DNA of 46,202 bases from Betaproteobacteria bacterium HGW-Betaproteobacteria-4 (GTDB taxonomy: Bacteria; Pseudomonadota; Gammaproteobacteria; Burkholderiales; Rhodocyclaceae). This document shows, one piece after another, positions 1 through 8,906 of the stretch. The notes beneath the pieces were generated by a model, which was not told the origin of the DNA, ran no database searches, and saw only the letters and a program-made list of their open reading frames with translations. Location: positions 1-46,202 of the forward strand of contig PHCH01000025.1 of NCBI GenBank assembly GCA_002840785.1, written 5' to 3'. The stretch's first letter is position 1, and the number at the start of each line of letters is the position of its first letter. A program made the translations under genes and the position numbers.

Positions 1-1
1 G

Positions 2-3000
2 ATGGGAATCTCCGGGCGCATTGCCGCCGCCTTCCAGAATTCGCGGATGACGCCGCTGCTGGCCCTGGTCGCCTTCCTGATGGGCATCTTCGCCACGCTG
101 GTCACGCCGCGCGAGGAAGAGCCGCAGATCGACGTGACCATGGCCGACGTGATGATCGCCTTCCCCGGCGCGTCGGCCAAGGATGTCGAAAATCTGGTGG
201 CGCGGCCCGGCGAACAGGTGCTGTCGCGCCTGCACGGCGTCGAGCACGTCTATTCGGTGTCGCGCCCGGGCATGGCCATCATCACCGTGCAGTTCGACGT
301 CGGCGTCAAATACAACGACGCCGTGCTCCGCCTCTACGACACCGTGCAATCGAACAGCGACTGGCTGCCGGCCAATCTTGGCGTCATGGCGCCGGTCATC
401 AAGCCGCGCGGCATCGACGACGTACCGATTGTCGCGCTGACTTTCTGGACCAGGGATCCGTCGCGTTCTGCCTTCGACCTGCAACAGGTCGCCCGCGCCG
501 TCGAGATCGAACTGAAACGGATCAAGGGGACGCGCGACATCTCGACCATCGGCGGCCCCGATCACGCCATCCGCGTGCTCATGGATGCTGAGCGCATGAA
601 CGCCTTCGGCATCACGCCGCAGGACATCGCCGGCGCGCTCAAAGTGTCGAACGCCCTGCAATCCTCCGGCAATTTGACTGCCGGCAACCGCGAAGTGCTG
701 GTCCAGACCGGCACCTATCTCGAATCGGCCGCCGACGTGAAGCAACTGGTCGTTGCCGTGCGCGGCGAAGCCGGCCAGCGCAAGCCGGTATACATGAGCG
801 ATGTGGCGACCGTTGAGGATGGCCCGGACCAGCCCAAACGCTACGCCTGGTTCGGCGATCAGAGCGGTGAGTTTCCCGCCGTCACCATGCAGATTTCCAA
901 GCAACCCGGCGTCAATGCAGCCGATGTGGCGACTGCTACGGTCAACCGGATAAATGACCTGAAAAACACCGTCATTCCGGACGGTGTCGAGGTTACCGTG
1001 ACGCGCAACTACGGCGAAACGGCGACCGAGAAGGCCCAGAAACTGATTGGCAAGCTGATCTTCGCCACGGCCTTCGTCGTACTGCTCGTCTTCTTTGCCC
1101 TCGGCAAACGCGAAGCGGTCATCGTTGGTGTCGCCGTGACGCTCACCCTCGCCGCAACGCTGTTCGCCTCCTGGGCCTGGGGTTTCACGCTCAACCGCGT
1201 CTCGCTGTTTGCGCTGATTTTCTCGATCGGCATTCTGGTCGATGACGCCATCGTGGTGGTCGAGAACATCCATCGCTGGCAGGGCCTGTATCCGGAAAAA
1301 AGCCTGCTCGAGATCATCCCGCCGGCCGTCGATGAAGTCGGCGGTCCGACCATCCTGGCCACTTTGACCGTCATCGCCGCGCTGCTCCCAATGGCCTTCG
1401 TGACCGGCCTGATGGGGCCGTACATGAGCCCGATCCCGATCAATTCGTCGATGGGCATGGCCATTTCGCTGGCTGTTGCCTTTGTCGTCACGCCGTGGTT
1501 GGCGGCGCGGATGATGAAGTCGCATGGTCACTCACATGAATCCCATCAGCCATCGAAACTCGATGCCAAACTCGACAGCACCTTCCGCAAGCTGCTGACG
1601 CCTTTCCTCGACCCGATCAAGGGCGGTGCGATGCGCGTCAAGCTGGCCATTGCCATCGTCCTGCTCATCCTCGGTTCGGTGTCGCTGGCTTACTTCCAGC
1701 TCGTCGTGCTCAAGATGCTGCCCTTCGACAACAAGAGCGAATTCCAGGTCATCCTCGACATGCCGGTCGGTACGCCGGTCGAGGAAACAGCGCGCGTGCT
1801 GCATGAAATCGGCGCCGAACTGGCGCTCGAAAAGGACGTCACCAACTATCAGGCCTATGCCGGCACGGCCAGTCCGATCAATTTCAACGGCCTGGTCCGC
1901 CAGTACTACCTGCGCGCCTTGCCGGAAAAAGGCGACATCCAGGTCAATCTGGCCGACAAGCACCATCGTTCGCGGCAGAGCCATGAAATCGCCGCTTCGC
2001 TGCGCGACCGCATCGAGGCCATCGGAAAAGCCAACGGCGGCGTCGCCAAGGTGGTCGAAGTGCCGCCCGGTCCGCCCGTCATGTCGCCCATCCTGGCCGA
2101 AATCTACGGGCCGGACATGGCCGGTCAGATGAGTGTCGGCAAACAGGTGCGCCAGGTCTTCGCGGAAACCAAGGACATCGTCGCGGTCGACGACTACATC
2201 GAAGCCGATTCACGCAAAGTCATCCTGCATGTCCTGCAGAGCAAGGCGGCGCAACTCGGCGTGGCGCAGAGCGACATCATCGAGGTCGTCAGCATGGGCC
2301 TGGCCGGGCAGGATGTGACGCCGGCGCATAACACCGAATCGAAGTTCGAAATCCCGGTCCGCGTGACCTTGCCGGCCGAGAAGCAATCCAGCCTCGATGC
2401 CCTGCTCAAGCTCCGTGTCCGCTCGCGTGACGGCCAGTTGGTGCCTGTTTCGGAATTGGTCGAAGTGCGCGATGCCGCCCGTGAAAAGGCCATCTACCAC
2501 AAGGATCTGCTGCCGGTCGTGTACGTCGTCGGCGACATGGGCGGCAAGCTCGATTCGCCGCTCTACGGCATGTTTGACATCCGCAGCAAGATCAACGGCA
2601 TGGAACTCAAGGAGGGTGGCACGCTCGACGAGTGGTTCATCCGCCAGCCGAACGACCCCTACGCCGGCTACAGCGTCAAATGGGACGGTGAGTGGAAGGT
2701 GACCTACGAAACCTTCCGCGACATGGGTATCGCCTACGGCGTCGGCCTGATCCTGATCTACCTGCTGGTCGTCGCCCACTTCGGCAGTTATCTCGTGCCG
2801 CTCATCATCATGGCGCCGATCCCGCTGACCATCATCGGCGTCATGCCCGGCCACGCGCTGTTCGGCTCGCAATTCACGGCGACCTCGATGATCGGGATGA
2901 TCGCCCTGGCCGGCATCATCGTCCGCAACTCCATCCTGCTCGTTGATTTCATCAAGCTGCAGGTGGCGACCGGCATGCCTTTCCGCGAGGCCGTCATCCA

Positions 3001-3199
3001 GTCGGCGGCGGTGCGTGCCAAGCCCATCGCCCTGACCGCGCTGGCTGCCATGCTCGGCGCCATGTTCATTCTCGACGACCCGATCTTCAACGGCCTGGCC
3101 CTCGCCCTGATCTTCGGCATCATGGTGTCCACACTGCTCACCCTGGTCGTTATCCCCGTTCTCTATTTCTCGGCATTCCGCAAGGAGCATCAAGCATGA
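2..3199 (+). CDS. RND-family efflux permease (AcrB/CusA superfamily)
   Basis: An inner-membrane, proton-driven RND exporter subunit of 1065 residues, the normal length for the superfamily. The first transmembrane helix lies at about residues 16-35, followed by a large periplasmic porter domain. The TM4 region carries the acidic pair in GILVDDAIVVVENI (about residues 410-423), the proton-relay signature, and a second membrane block occupies the C-terminal 150 residues. The sequence resembles the short-linker permeases annotated as acriflavin/heavy-metal RND proteins; the substrate cannot be read from sequence. The ATG at base 2 gives a normal N-terminus, so the gene is probably complete, but its upstream partner (membrane fusion protein) lies outside the window. 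It overlaps the following DUF2892 gene by 4 bases (ATGA), so the two are probably cotranscribed. One copy of the uptake-like repeat lies inside it. Confidence 0.93.
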   Translation: MGISGRIAAAFQNSRMTPLLALVAFLMGIFATLVTPREEEPQIDVTMADVMIAFPGASAKDVENLVARPGEQVLSRLHGVEHVYSVSRPGMAIITVQFDVGVKYNDAVLRLYDTVQSNSDWLPANLGVMAPVIKPRGIDDVPIVALTFWTRDPSRSAFDLQQVARAVEIELKRIKGTRDISTIGGPDHAIRVLMDAERMNAFGITPQDIAGALKVSNALQSSGNLTAGNREVLVQTGTYLESAADVKQLVVAVRGEAGQRKPVYMSDVATVEDGPDQPKRYAWFGDQSGEFPAVTMQISKQPGVNAADVATATVNRINDLKNTVIPDGVEVTVTRNYGETATEKAQKLIGKLIFATAFVVLLVFFALGKREAVIVGVAVTLTLAATLFASWAWGFTLNRVSLFALIFSIGILVDDAIVVVENIHRWQGLYPEKSLLEIIPPAVDEVGGPTILATLTVIAALLPMAFVTGLMGPYMSPIPINSSMGMAISLAVAFVVTPWLAARMMKSHGHSHESHQPSKLDAKLDSTFRKLLTPFLDPIKGGAMRVKLAIAIVLLILGSVSLAYFQLVVLKMLPFDNKSEFQVILDMPVGTPVEETARVLHEIGAELALEKDVTNYQAYAGTASPINFNGLVRQYYLRALPEKGDIQVNLADKHHRSRQSHEIAASLRDRIEAIGKANGGVAKVVEVPPGPPVMSPILAEIYGPDMAGQMSVGKQVRQVFAETKDIVAVDDYIEADSRKVILHVLQSKAAQLGVAQSDIIEVVSMGLAGQDVTPAHNTESKFEIPVRVTLPAEKQSSLDALLKLRVRSRDGQLVPVSELVEVRDAAREKAIYHKDLLPVVYVVGDMGGKLDSPLYGMFDIRSKINGMELKEGGTLDEWFIRQPNDPYAGYSVKWDGEWKVTYETFRDMGIAYGVGLILIYLLVVAHFGSYLVPLIIMAPIPLTIIGVMPGHALFGSQFTATSMIGMIALAGIIVRNSILLVDFIKLQVATGMPFREAVIQSAAVRAKPIALTALAAMLGAMFILDDPIFNGLALALIFGIMVSTLLTLVVIPVLYFSAFRKEHQA
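935..967 (+). repeat. Uptake-signal-like repeat, copy 1
   Basis: Core GCTACGGTCAAC, followed by the A/T tract ATAAAT and a second tract GAAAAA about 11 bases on. Inside the RND gene (encodes TVNRINDLK). Confidence 0.7.
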
Positions 3200-3397
3200 C
3201 CATCGAACGCATCATCCGCATCATGGCGGGTTTCTTCATTCTTCTTTCCCTGGATCTTCGTTTCGGAGTGGTTCCTCGCCTTTACCGCCTTCGTCGGCTT
3301 CAATTTGCTGCAGAGCGGGTTTACCGGCTTCTGCCCACCGGAAAAGCTGCTGGCCAAAATGGGTGTCAAGCGCGGCAACGGGTCCTGCTGCAGTTAA
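3196..3397 (+). pseudogene. DUF2892 (YgaP-type) small membrane protein, frameshifted
   Basis: The start frame encodes MTIERIIRIMAGFFILLSL, the usual N-terminus of DUF2892 inner-membrane proteins that often follow RND genes. Around 3245-3256 the homology moves to another frame, which reads SEWFLAFTAFVGFNLLQSGF and ends with a Cys-rich tail, stop at 3395-3397. The literal start frame continues in nonsense to 3402. A few codons between the first helix and the FVSEWF segment appear to be missing, so this is a small out-of-frame deletion rather than a single-base slip. The family is a two-helix membrane protein of unclear function. Either the gene is dead or the assembly is wrong here. Confidence 0.8.
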
Positions 3398-3514
3398 GTT
3401 AATTGCGGTAAATTCATTGTTGGATCAGGGACTAAGCAGGCGCGAAAAGTCCCTCGATATGAAGGCTGATTTTTCCTTGAATCGGCTTTAGAAAAACTTT
3501 GTGAAACATTGTTT

Positions 3515-3543
3515 TTGTTAGGTTAAACTGGCTTTTGTATAAC
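3515..3543 (+). promoter_or_regulatory. Candidate sigma70 promoter for the GGDEF-EAL gene
   Basis: TTGTTA at 3515-3520 and TATAAC at 3538-3543 are separated by 17 bases, close to the consensus -35/-10 arrangement. They lie in an AT-rich 160-bp gap and end 20 bases before the GTG start at 3563, which implies a very short leader. No clear terminator for the upstream genes was seen in the same gap. Confidence 0.5.
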
Positions 3544-3562
3544 TAAAGGCCTAGTTCGACCC

Positions 3563-5461
3563 GTGCAGCAGATTCCGGTATTTGCCGGCCGAAAACTCGT
3601 TTTGTTCGCCCTGGCGGCGATCCTCCTGATCTGGGCCATTCTCGGCCTCGATTGGTGGTCGGTCGATCGGCAGTCTTCGGTCGATTGGGGGGCTTCTTCC
3701 GGCGAGTTCATCGGCGCGGCCTCCCCGTCGTGGCGCTTCCTGCTGTTTGCCATCGGCCTAGTCGTCACCCTGGTGATCGTCGAAGGCTGTCGCCAGCTAT
3801 TCGGCCTGCGTGATCAGGCCAGAACCCAGCTCGCCCTGCAACGGCGGATCATCGACCATGCCTCGGTGGCTATGGTCCTGACCGATGGCGCGCAGCGGAT
3901 ACTGAGCGTCAATGCGGCTTTCGAGCAGATTACCGGGTACGCCGCCAGCGAGGTGCTCGGCCTGACGCCAACCCGGCTCAGCGCCGGCCATCAGGGCTTC
4001 AATTTCCATCGCAACATCTGGGATTTCGTCGCCGAGAACGGCTTCTGGGAGGGTGAAGTCTGGGATAGGCGCAAGGATGGCGCGATCTATCCCAAGCAGA
4101 TGCGCATCGCGACGATTTGCGACGAGGCTGGGCAGACGACACATTTTGTCGCTACCTTTGCCGATGTCAGCGAAGCCAAGGCGCAGCTCGAACGTTTCGA
4201 CTACCTCGCCCACCACGACCAGCTGACCAACCTACCCAACCGCCTGGCGCTCGACGGCCATCTCGATGCCTTGCTCGACGGCGCCGTGCCCGGTATCAAC
4301 CGTCTGGCCTTGCTCATCATCGATCTCGACAATTTCAAGACGGTCAACGACTCGCTCGGCCATCATGCCGGCGACCGCCTGCTGGCCGAGATCGCCCGCC
4401 GGATGAGCGGCGAAATGGACCGCACGACGCGCCTCTTCCGCCTGGGTGGCGATGAGTTCGTCGTCGTTCAGGAGCAATTCGACGGCAACGTAGCGCTCAC
4501 CGGGCTGCTCGATCGTCTGGTCCGGGCCATCGGACAGCCCTGTGACATCGACGATCACGCGCTGCACTGCACGCCGTCGATCGGCATCAGCCTTTACCCG
4601 GAGCACGGCCGCGACGGCCTGACGCTCATCCGCAATGCCGATGCCGCGATGTATGCGGCCAAGGCGGCCGGGCGAAACAACCACCAGTTCTTTGTCGAGT
4701 CGATGAACGCCGCTGCCAACCGGCGCCTGCATCTGGAAAGCGAGTTGTGGCGGGCGCTCGCCGAGAATCAGCTGGTCCTCCACTATCAGCCGCAGATCGA
4801 TCTGCTGAGCGGCAAGGTCGTCGGCGTCGAAGCGCTGGTCCGCTGGGCCCACCCGCTGCGCGGCATGATCGCCCCGGCCGAATTCATTCCGGTGGCCGAA
4901 GAATGCGGCCTCATCCTGCCGCTCGGCCACTGGGTTTTGCGGACCGCCTGCCGGCAGGTTCGCAGCTGGCTCGATGCCGGCATCGACATGGGCGAGATGG
5001 CCGTCAATATTTCGGCCCATCAATTCCGCCAGCCCGATTTTGTCCAGACCGTGCAAGGCGTGCTCGCCGAAACCGGCCTGCCGGCCAACCGGCTGGAACT
5101 GGAAATTACCGAAAGCACGGTCATGCACGGCGTCGATGCGGCGATTCAGACCCTGGCCCAGCTCAAGGCCATGGGCGTCCGGCTGGCCATCGACGATTTC
5201 GGCACCGGCTATTCGTCGCTCTCCTACCTGCGCCGCTTCCCGCTTGATCGCCTGAAGATCGACCGCTCCTTCCTGGCCGATGTCGATACCGACGCCGATG
5301 CCGCTTCGCTGGTCACCTGCGCACGCTTGAATGCGAACGCGTGCAGGGCTTCCATTTTTACCAGCCGGTATCGGCCGATGAGGTCGTCGGCCTCGGTCGC
5401 GGAGAGGACTACGCCGCGTTGCCGGCCTGAGTTTGTTTGTGCGAGCGGCGTTGAAGGCTAA
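3563..5461 (+). CDS. Membrane PAS-GGDEF-EAL cyclic-di-GMP protein, EAL end frameshifted
   Basis: Begins at GTG just after a candidate promoter. Two membrane helices (about residues 12-30 and 55-75) precede a PAS domain (about 90-205), a GGDEF domain with an intact LFRLGGDEF motif and an EAL domain with EALVRW, ELEITES and IDDFGTGYSSL. No RxxD inhibitory site precedes GGDEF. After DADAASLVT (base about 5320) the protein becomes unrelated, while another frame resumes the family sequence as LRTLECERVQGFHFYQPVSA and stops at 5428-5430. About 28-30 residues are missing, including the segment that normally holds the conserved Glu of the EGVE loop. Phosphodiesterase activity is therefore unlikely as assembled; the cyclase half looks intact. 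Confidence 0.85.
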   Translation: MQQIPVFAGRKLVLFALAAILLIWAILGLDWWSVDRQSSVDWGASSGEFIGAASPSWRFLLFAIGLVVTLVIVEGCRQLFGLRDQARTQLALQRRIIDHASVAMVLTDGAQRILSVNAAFEQITGYAASEVLGLTPTRLSAGHQGFNFHRNIWDFVAENGFWEGEVWDRRKDGAIYPKQMRIATICDEAGQTTHFVATFADVSEAKAQLERFDYLAHHDQLTNLPNRLALDGHLDALLDGAVPGINRLALLIIDLDNFKTVNDSLGHHAGDRLLAEIARRMSGEMDRTTRLFRLGGDEFVVVQEQFDGNVALTGLLDRLVRAIGQPCDIDDHALHCTPSIGISLYPEHGRDGLTLIRNADAAMYAAKAAGRNNHQFFVESMNAAANRRLHLESELWRALAENQLVLHYQPQIDLLSGKVVGVEALVRWAHPLRGMIAPAEFIPVAEECGLILPLGHWVLRTACRQVRSWLDAGIDMGEMAVNISAHQFRQPDFVQTVQGVLAETGLPANRLELEITESTVMHGVDAAIQTLAQLKAMGVRLAIDDFGTGYSSLSYLRRFPLDRLKIDRSFLADVDTDADAASLVTCARLNANACRASIFTSRYRPMRSSASVAERTTPRCRPEFVCASGVEG

Positions 5462-5491
5462 AATTGGCGCCTTCTCGCGACGGAGTTCAGT

Positions 5492-6358
5492 ATGAAGATC
5501 GGATTTATCGGCCTTGGCATCATGGGGCGCCCGATGGCGCTTAACCTGATCAAGGGTGGCCACGATGTCACCGTCTGGGCGCGCCGCGCCGAATCCATGC
5601 AGCCCTTGCTCGCTGCCGGTGCCAAAGACGCCGCCAGCCCGGCCGATGCCGCCCGCGGCAACGAACTGGTCATTTCGATGGTGGCTGATGCGCCGGACGT
5701 CGCCGAAGTCATGCGTGGCGTCGCCAGTGCCGGCCAGCGCGGGCTGGTCGCTGTCGACATGAGCACCATCGCGCCGGCCGCAGCGCGCAAGATTGGCGAA
5801 GACCTGGCGGCAGCCGGTGTCGATTTTGTCGACGCGCCGGTGTCCGGCGGCGAAGTTGGTGCCATCGCCGGTACCTTGTCGATCATGGCCGGCGGTTCTG
5901 AAGCGGGTTTTGCCAAGGCCAAACCGGCCTTCGAATGCATGGGCAAGAACATCGTGCATGTCGGCGCCAGCGGTGCCGGGCAGGTCACCAAGGCGGCCAA
6001 CCAGATCGTCACCGGCATGGGCGTGCTGGCCGTCGCCGAAGCATTTGCATTTGCGGCAAAAAACGGCGTTGACCGTAGCAAGGTGCGCGAAGCGCTGCTC
6101 GGTGGCTTCGCTTATTCGAAAATTCTCGAAAATCACGGCCAGCGCATGCTCGACCGCAATTTCAAGCCGGGTTTCAAGAGCTGGATGCACGAAAAGGATC
6201 TGAACATCGTCATGCAGACGGCGCACGAACTCGGGCTCTGTCTGCCCGGTTCGGCGGCAACGGCGCAGATGTTCAACGCCATGGTCGGGTCCGGCCTCGG
6301 CGAGGAGGATTCGATTGCCGTGCTCAAACTGCTCGAACGGCTGTCGGGACAAGAATGA
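5492..6358 (+). CDS. 2-hydroxy-3-oxopropionate (tartronate semialdehyde) reductase-like dehydrogenase, copy 1
   Basis: A 288-residue beta-hydroxyacid dehydrogenase. The Rossmann motif GFIGLGIMGRPMA opens the protein; the substrate motif DAPVSGGEVGAIAGTLSIMA (about residues 113-132) and the catalytic-lysine stretch GAGQVTKAANQ (about 163-173) follow. The GGE-x-GAI-x-GTLS form resembles GarR/GlxR rather than mammalian 3-hydroxyisobutyrate dehydrogenase, so reduction of tartronate semialdehyde to D-glycerate is the best guess. This fits glycolate and glycerate genes elsewhere in the window. The stop overlaps the start of a second, clearly similar gene (ATGA). A minus-oriented uptake-like repeat encodes NGVDRSKV within this protein. 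Succinic-semialdehyde reductase activity is an alternative. Confidence 0.85.
   Translation: MKIGFIGLGIMGRPMALNLIKGGHDVTVWARRAESMQPLLAAGAKDAASPADAARGNELVISMVADAPDVAEVMRGVASAGQRGLVAVDMSTIAPAAARKIGEDLAAAGVDFVDAPVSGGEVGAIAGTLSIMAGGSEAGFAKAKPAFECMGKNIVHVGASGAGQVTKAANQIVTGMGVLAVAEAFAFAAKNGVDRSKVREALLGGFAYSKILENHGQRMLDRNFKPGFKSWMHEKDLNIVMQTAHELGLCLPGSAATAQMFNAMVGSGLGEEDSIAVLKLLERLSGQE
6047..6079 (-). repeat. Uptake-signal-like repeat, copy 2
   Basis: Minus-strand core GCTACGGTCAAC, then tract TTTTTT and CAAAT. Inside the first dehydrogenase, antisense to the gene. Confidence 0.7.
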
Positions 6359-7209
6359 ACATAGGCTTCATCGGCCTCGGTGCCATGGGGCGCCCGATGG
6401 CTCTCCATCTGCAGCGCGCCGGCCATGAGCTGGCTGTCTGGGCGCGTCGCCCGGAGAGCGTCGGCGACCTGCCGGCCCGCGTTTGCGCGACGCCGGCCGA
6501 ATTGGGCCGGTGCTGCGAGGTGGTGTTCACGGTGGTCACCTCGAGTGCTGACGTCGAAGCTGTCGCGCTTGGTTCGGATGGCCTGATTGACGGCATGGCG
6601 CCCGGTTCGGTGCTCGTCGATTGCTCGACCATCGCCCCCGACGTGGCGCGGCAGATCGCCGGCAAGCTGGGCGAAAAAGGCATTCATTTTCTCGACGCCC
6701 CGGTTTCCGGCGGCGAGCAGGGCGCCATCGCCGCGACGCTGGCCATCATGGCCGGTGGCGAGGCGGCGGTGCTCGAGCGCGTGCGGCCGCTGCTCGAATG
6801 CCTAGGCCAGCGCATCGTTCATATCGGCCCGAATGGCGCCGGACAGGTGGCCAAGGCGTGCAACCAGATGATCATGGTGGCGGCCATCGAGGCGGCGGCC
6901 GAGGCGATGCGGCTGGCGGCCAGTGCCGGCGTCGATTGCGCCAAGGTCAGGCAGGCCCTGGCCGGCGGTTCGGCTGCTTCGCGGGTGCTCGACGTGATGG
7001 GCGAGCGCATGGTCAGCCGCGATTTTTCGGCCGGCATCGAAGCCCGCCTGCATCACAAGGATTTCGGGCTGGTCCTCGACGCGGCGCGGCAGAGCGGCGT
7101 GCCCGTGCCCCTGACGGCGGTTGTCGCGCAGCAACTCAATGCCCTCGTGGCGCAGGGCTGGGGGCGGGATGATACGTCTTCGCTGCTGCGCGTGCTGGAA
7201 CTGGCATGA
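6355..7209 (+). CDS. 2-hydroxy-3-oxopropionate reductase-like dehydrogenase, copy 2
   Basis: A 284-residue paralogue of the preceding gene with the same landmarks: GFIGLGAMGRPMA at the N-terminus, DAPVSGGEQGAIAATLAIMA in the middle and GAGQVAKACNQ around the catalytic Lys. The ATG overlaps the upstream stop, and its own TGA overlaps the start of the YcgR-like gene, so the three are probably translated from one message. The two reductases differ enough that separate substrates or cofactors are possible. Which hydroxyacid each one uses cannot be decided from sequence. Confidence 0.83.
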   Translation: MNIGFIGLGAMGRPMALHLQRAGHELAVWARRPESVGDLPARVCATPAELGRCCEVVFTVVTSSADVEAVALGSDGLIDGMAPGSVLVDCSTIAPDVARQIAGKLGEKGIHFLDAPVSGGEQGAIAATLAIMAGGEAAVLERVRPLLECLGQRIVHIGPNGAGQVAKACNQMIMVAAIEAAAEAMRLAASAGVDCAKVRQALAGGSAASRVLDVMGERMVSRDFSAGIEARLHHKDFGLVLDAARQSGVPVPLTAVVAQQLNALVAQGWGRDDTSSLLRVLELA

Positions 7210-7952
7210 GTCAGATCGCCCAACTTTCCGAAGCCGAGATCGAGGAGCGCTTTCACGTCACCGGGACGCTGCCGATTGCCTTCATGCTCGTCGGTTTTGC
7301 CCGGACCAAGGATCAATTCACGGTGTCCTTCGGCAGCGAGGACATGATGCTGACGACGCTGCTCGATGCCCAGCCGGCCGGCGATCGCTTGATCCTCGAT
7401 TGCAGCGGCAGCGCCGACATCAACCGTCGTTTTCTCGAAAGCCGTCGCAACGTGTTTGCCGGCCGGCCAGGCGGCATCCATGTCCAATTCACCACCGGGC
7501 AGGCCACGGAAGTGAATTTCGAAGGCAGCAAGGCATTTGCCGTGCCATTGCCCAAGCACATCGTCCGCCTGCAGCGCCGGGATACTTTCCGGATCGAAAC
7601 GCCGCGCGGCAAGCCGCTGCAGTTCTTCGGCCGGTTGGCCGGCGGAGCGTTGCTGAATTGTCCGGCGCACGATATCTCGGTGGCCGGCATCGGCATGACG
7701 GCTCTCAGCCTGCCCGAGGGGCTGGCCCCCGGAGATCGCCTGGAAAACTGCCATTTCGCCCTGCCTGAAGACGAGCACGAGCTTTTCTTCAGCGCGACCT
7801 TGCGCCACATCACGCCGCAGGTCGGGCGCACCGGCGTGCAACAGTGGCGCATCGGCCTGCACTTCGAGAACATGCCGCCGGCCGAGGAAAACCGTATCCA
7901 GCGCTACATCGCCAAGGTCGAGCGCGAGCGGCACGAGTTGCTGGCCAAATAA
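7206..7952 (+). CDS. YcgR-like flagellar brake / PilZ-domain protein
   Basis: A 248-residue soluble protein. The N-terminal half (about residues 1-105) looks like the YcgR regulator domain. The C-terminal PilZ domain starts at QRRDTFRIETP (about 119-129), matching the RxxxR c-di-GMP site, and continues to DISVAGIGM (about 156-164), matching D/NxSxxG. Such proteins bind c-di-GMP and slow the flagellar motor. The start overlaps the upstream dehydrogenase stop (ATGA), although no functional link is obvious. The gene ends 3 bases from the stop of the convergent metal exporter. Confidence 0.85.
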   Translation: MSQIAQLSEAEIEERFHVTGTLPIAFMLVGFARTKDQFTVSFGSEDMMLTTLLDAQPAGDRLILDCSGSADINRRFLESRRNVFAGRPGGIHVQFTTGQATEVNFEGSKAFAVPLPKHIVRLQRRDTFRIETPRGKPLQFFGRLAGGALLNCPAHDISVAGIGMTALSLPEGLAPGDRLENCHFALPEDEHELFFSATLRHITPQVGRTGVQQWRIGLHFENMPPAEENRIQRYIAKVERERHELLAK

Positions 7953-7955
7953 GCC

Positions 7956-8906
7956 CTAACAAATGTCGCAGCGATGGATTTCGACCGTCGCATGGACGAT
8001 TTCTTCATGCACGGCCAGCGCATCGCGGATGTTCAGCGGCGTCAGCGTTGCGTCGTGGGTGAGCAGGCTCAGCGCGCAGGCGTAGGCGCCGGTGCCGACG
8101 CGCCAGACGTGGAGGTCGGTGAGTTCGGTCTGGCCATCGGCCGGTAGCTGGGCGATGACGTCGCGGATTTCGGCGACGACCGGGTGGTCCATTTCGCGGT
8201 CGAGCAGGACGCGGCCGCTCTGCACGATGAGGTTCTTCGCCCACAGTGCGACGAGCACGGCGCCGACGATGCCGGTCGCCGGGTCGAGCCAGGCCCAGCC
8301 GTAGAACCAGCCACCAGCCAGCGCAGCGATGGCGAGCACCGAGGTGGCGGCATCGGTGACGACGTGGATGTAGGCGGCCTTGAGGTTGAGGTCGTCGTGA
8401 TCATGACTGTGTTCATGGTGGTGGGCGTGACCATGATCGTGTCCGTGGTCGTGGGCCTGGCCGAGAATCAGTGCGCAGACGAGATTGACCACAAGGCCGA
8501 GGACGGCGATGGCCATGGCTTCCGCGTAGTGAATTTCCTGCGGGGCGAGCAGCCGGTCGACCGAGCCGAAAATCATCGCGGCGGCGACGCCGAGCAGGAA
8601 GATGGCGCTGGTGTAGCTGGCCAGCACCTCGATTTTCCAGGTGCCGAAGGCGAAGCTCGGATCGGCGGCGTATTTGCGCGCCGCGCCGTAAGCAAAGGCG
8701 GAAAGGCCGATGGCCAGCGCGTGCGAACTCATGTGCCAGCCGTCGGCAAGTACGGCCATCGAGTTGAACCACCAGCCGGCGACGATCTCGACGAGCATGG
8801 TGGCGATGGTGATCCACAGGACAAGGCGGGTGCCGCGTTCGGCGGCGGCGTTGCCGGTCGAGTAACGATGGTTGTGCGCCCAGCGCGTCAGGTCGTGGTT
8901 GCTCAT
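7956..8906 (-). CDS. dmeF: Cation diffusion facilitator, DmeF-like divalent metal exporter
   Basis: A 316-residue CDF-family inner-membrane metal/proton antiporter. Helix 2 contains LADGWHMSSHA and helix 5 contains YIHVVTDAATS, whose His/Asp pairs form the family's transport site. Between helices 4 and 5 is a cytosolic loop of about 20 residues packed with His (HDHGHDHGHAHHHEHSHDHD), typical of Zn/Co/Ni CDFs. The C-terminal cytosolic domain ends in HRCDIC. The N-terminus and His loop resemble DmeF (Co/Ni export), but the metal is not proven. The start overlaps the aldolase stop by an ATGA, making it the last gene of the tight minus-strand run. Confidence 0.85.
   Translation of the reverse strand: MSNHDLTRWAHNHRYSTGNAAAERGTRLVLWITIATMLVEIVAGWWFNSMAVLADGWHMSSHALAIGLSAFAYGAARKYAADPSFAFGTWKIEVLASYTSAIFLLGVAAAMIFGSVDRLLAPQEIHYAEAMAIAVLGLVVNLVCALILGQAHDHGHDHGHAHHHEHSHDHDDLNLKAAYIHVVTDAATSVLAIAALAGGWFYGWAWLDPATGIVGAVLVALWAKNLIVQSGRVLLDREMDHPVVAEIRDVIAQLPADGQTELTDLHVWRVGTGAYACALSLLTHDATLTPLNIRDALAVHEEIVHATVEIHRCDIC

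Noticed and set aside
4340..4360. ACGGTCAAC inside the GGDEF domain as another uptake-like copy
   Set aside because: It encodes the conserved FKTVNDSLGH motif and lacks both A/T tracts, so protein conservation explains it.
4232..6352. A 706-codon open frame on the minus strand
   Set aside because: It lies antisense to the GGDEF-EAL and dehydrogenase genes; its His/Asp/Gly/Arg-rich composition is typical of GC-rich antisense frames and shows no family.
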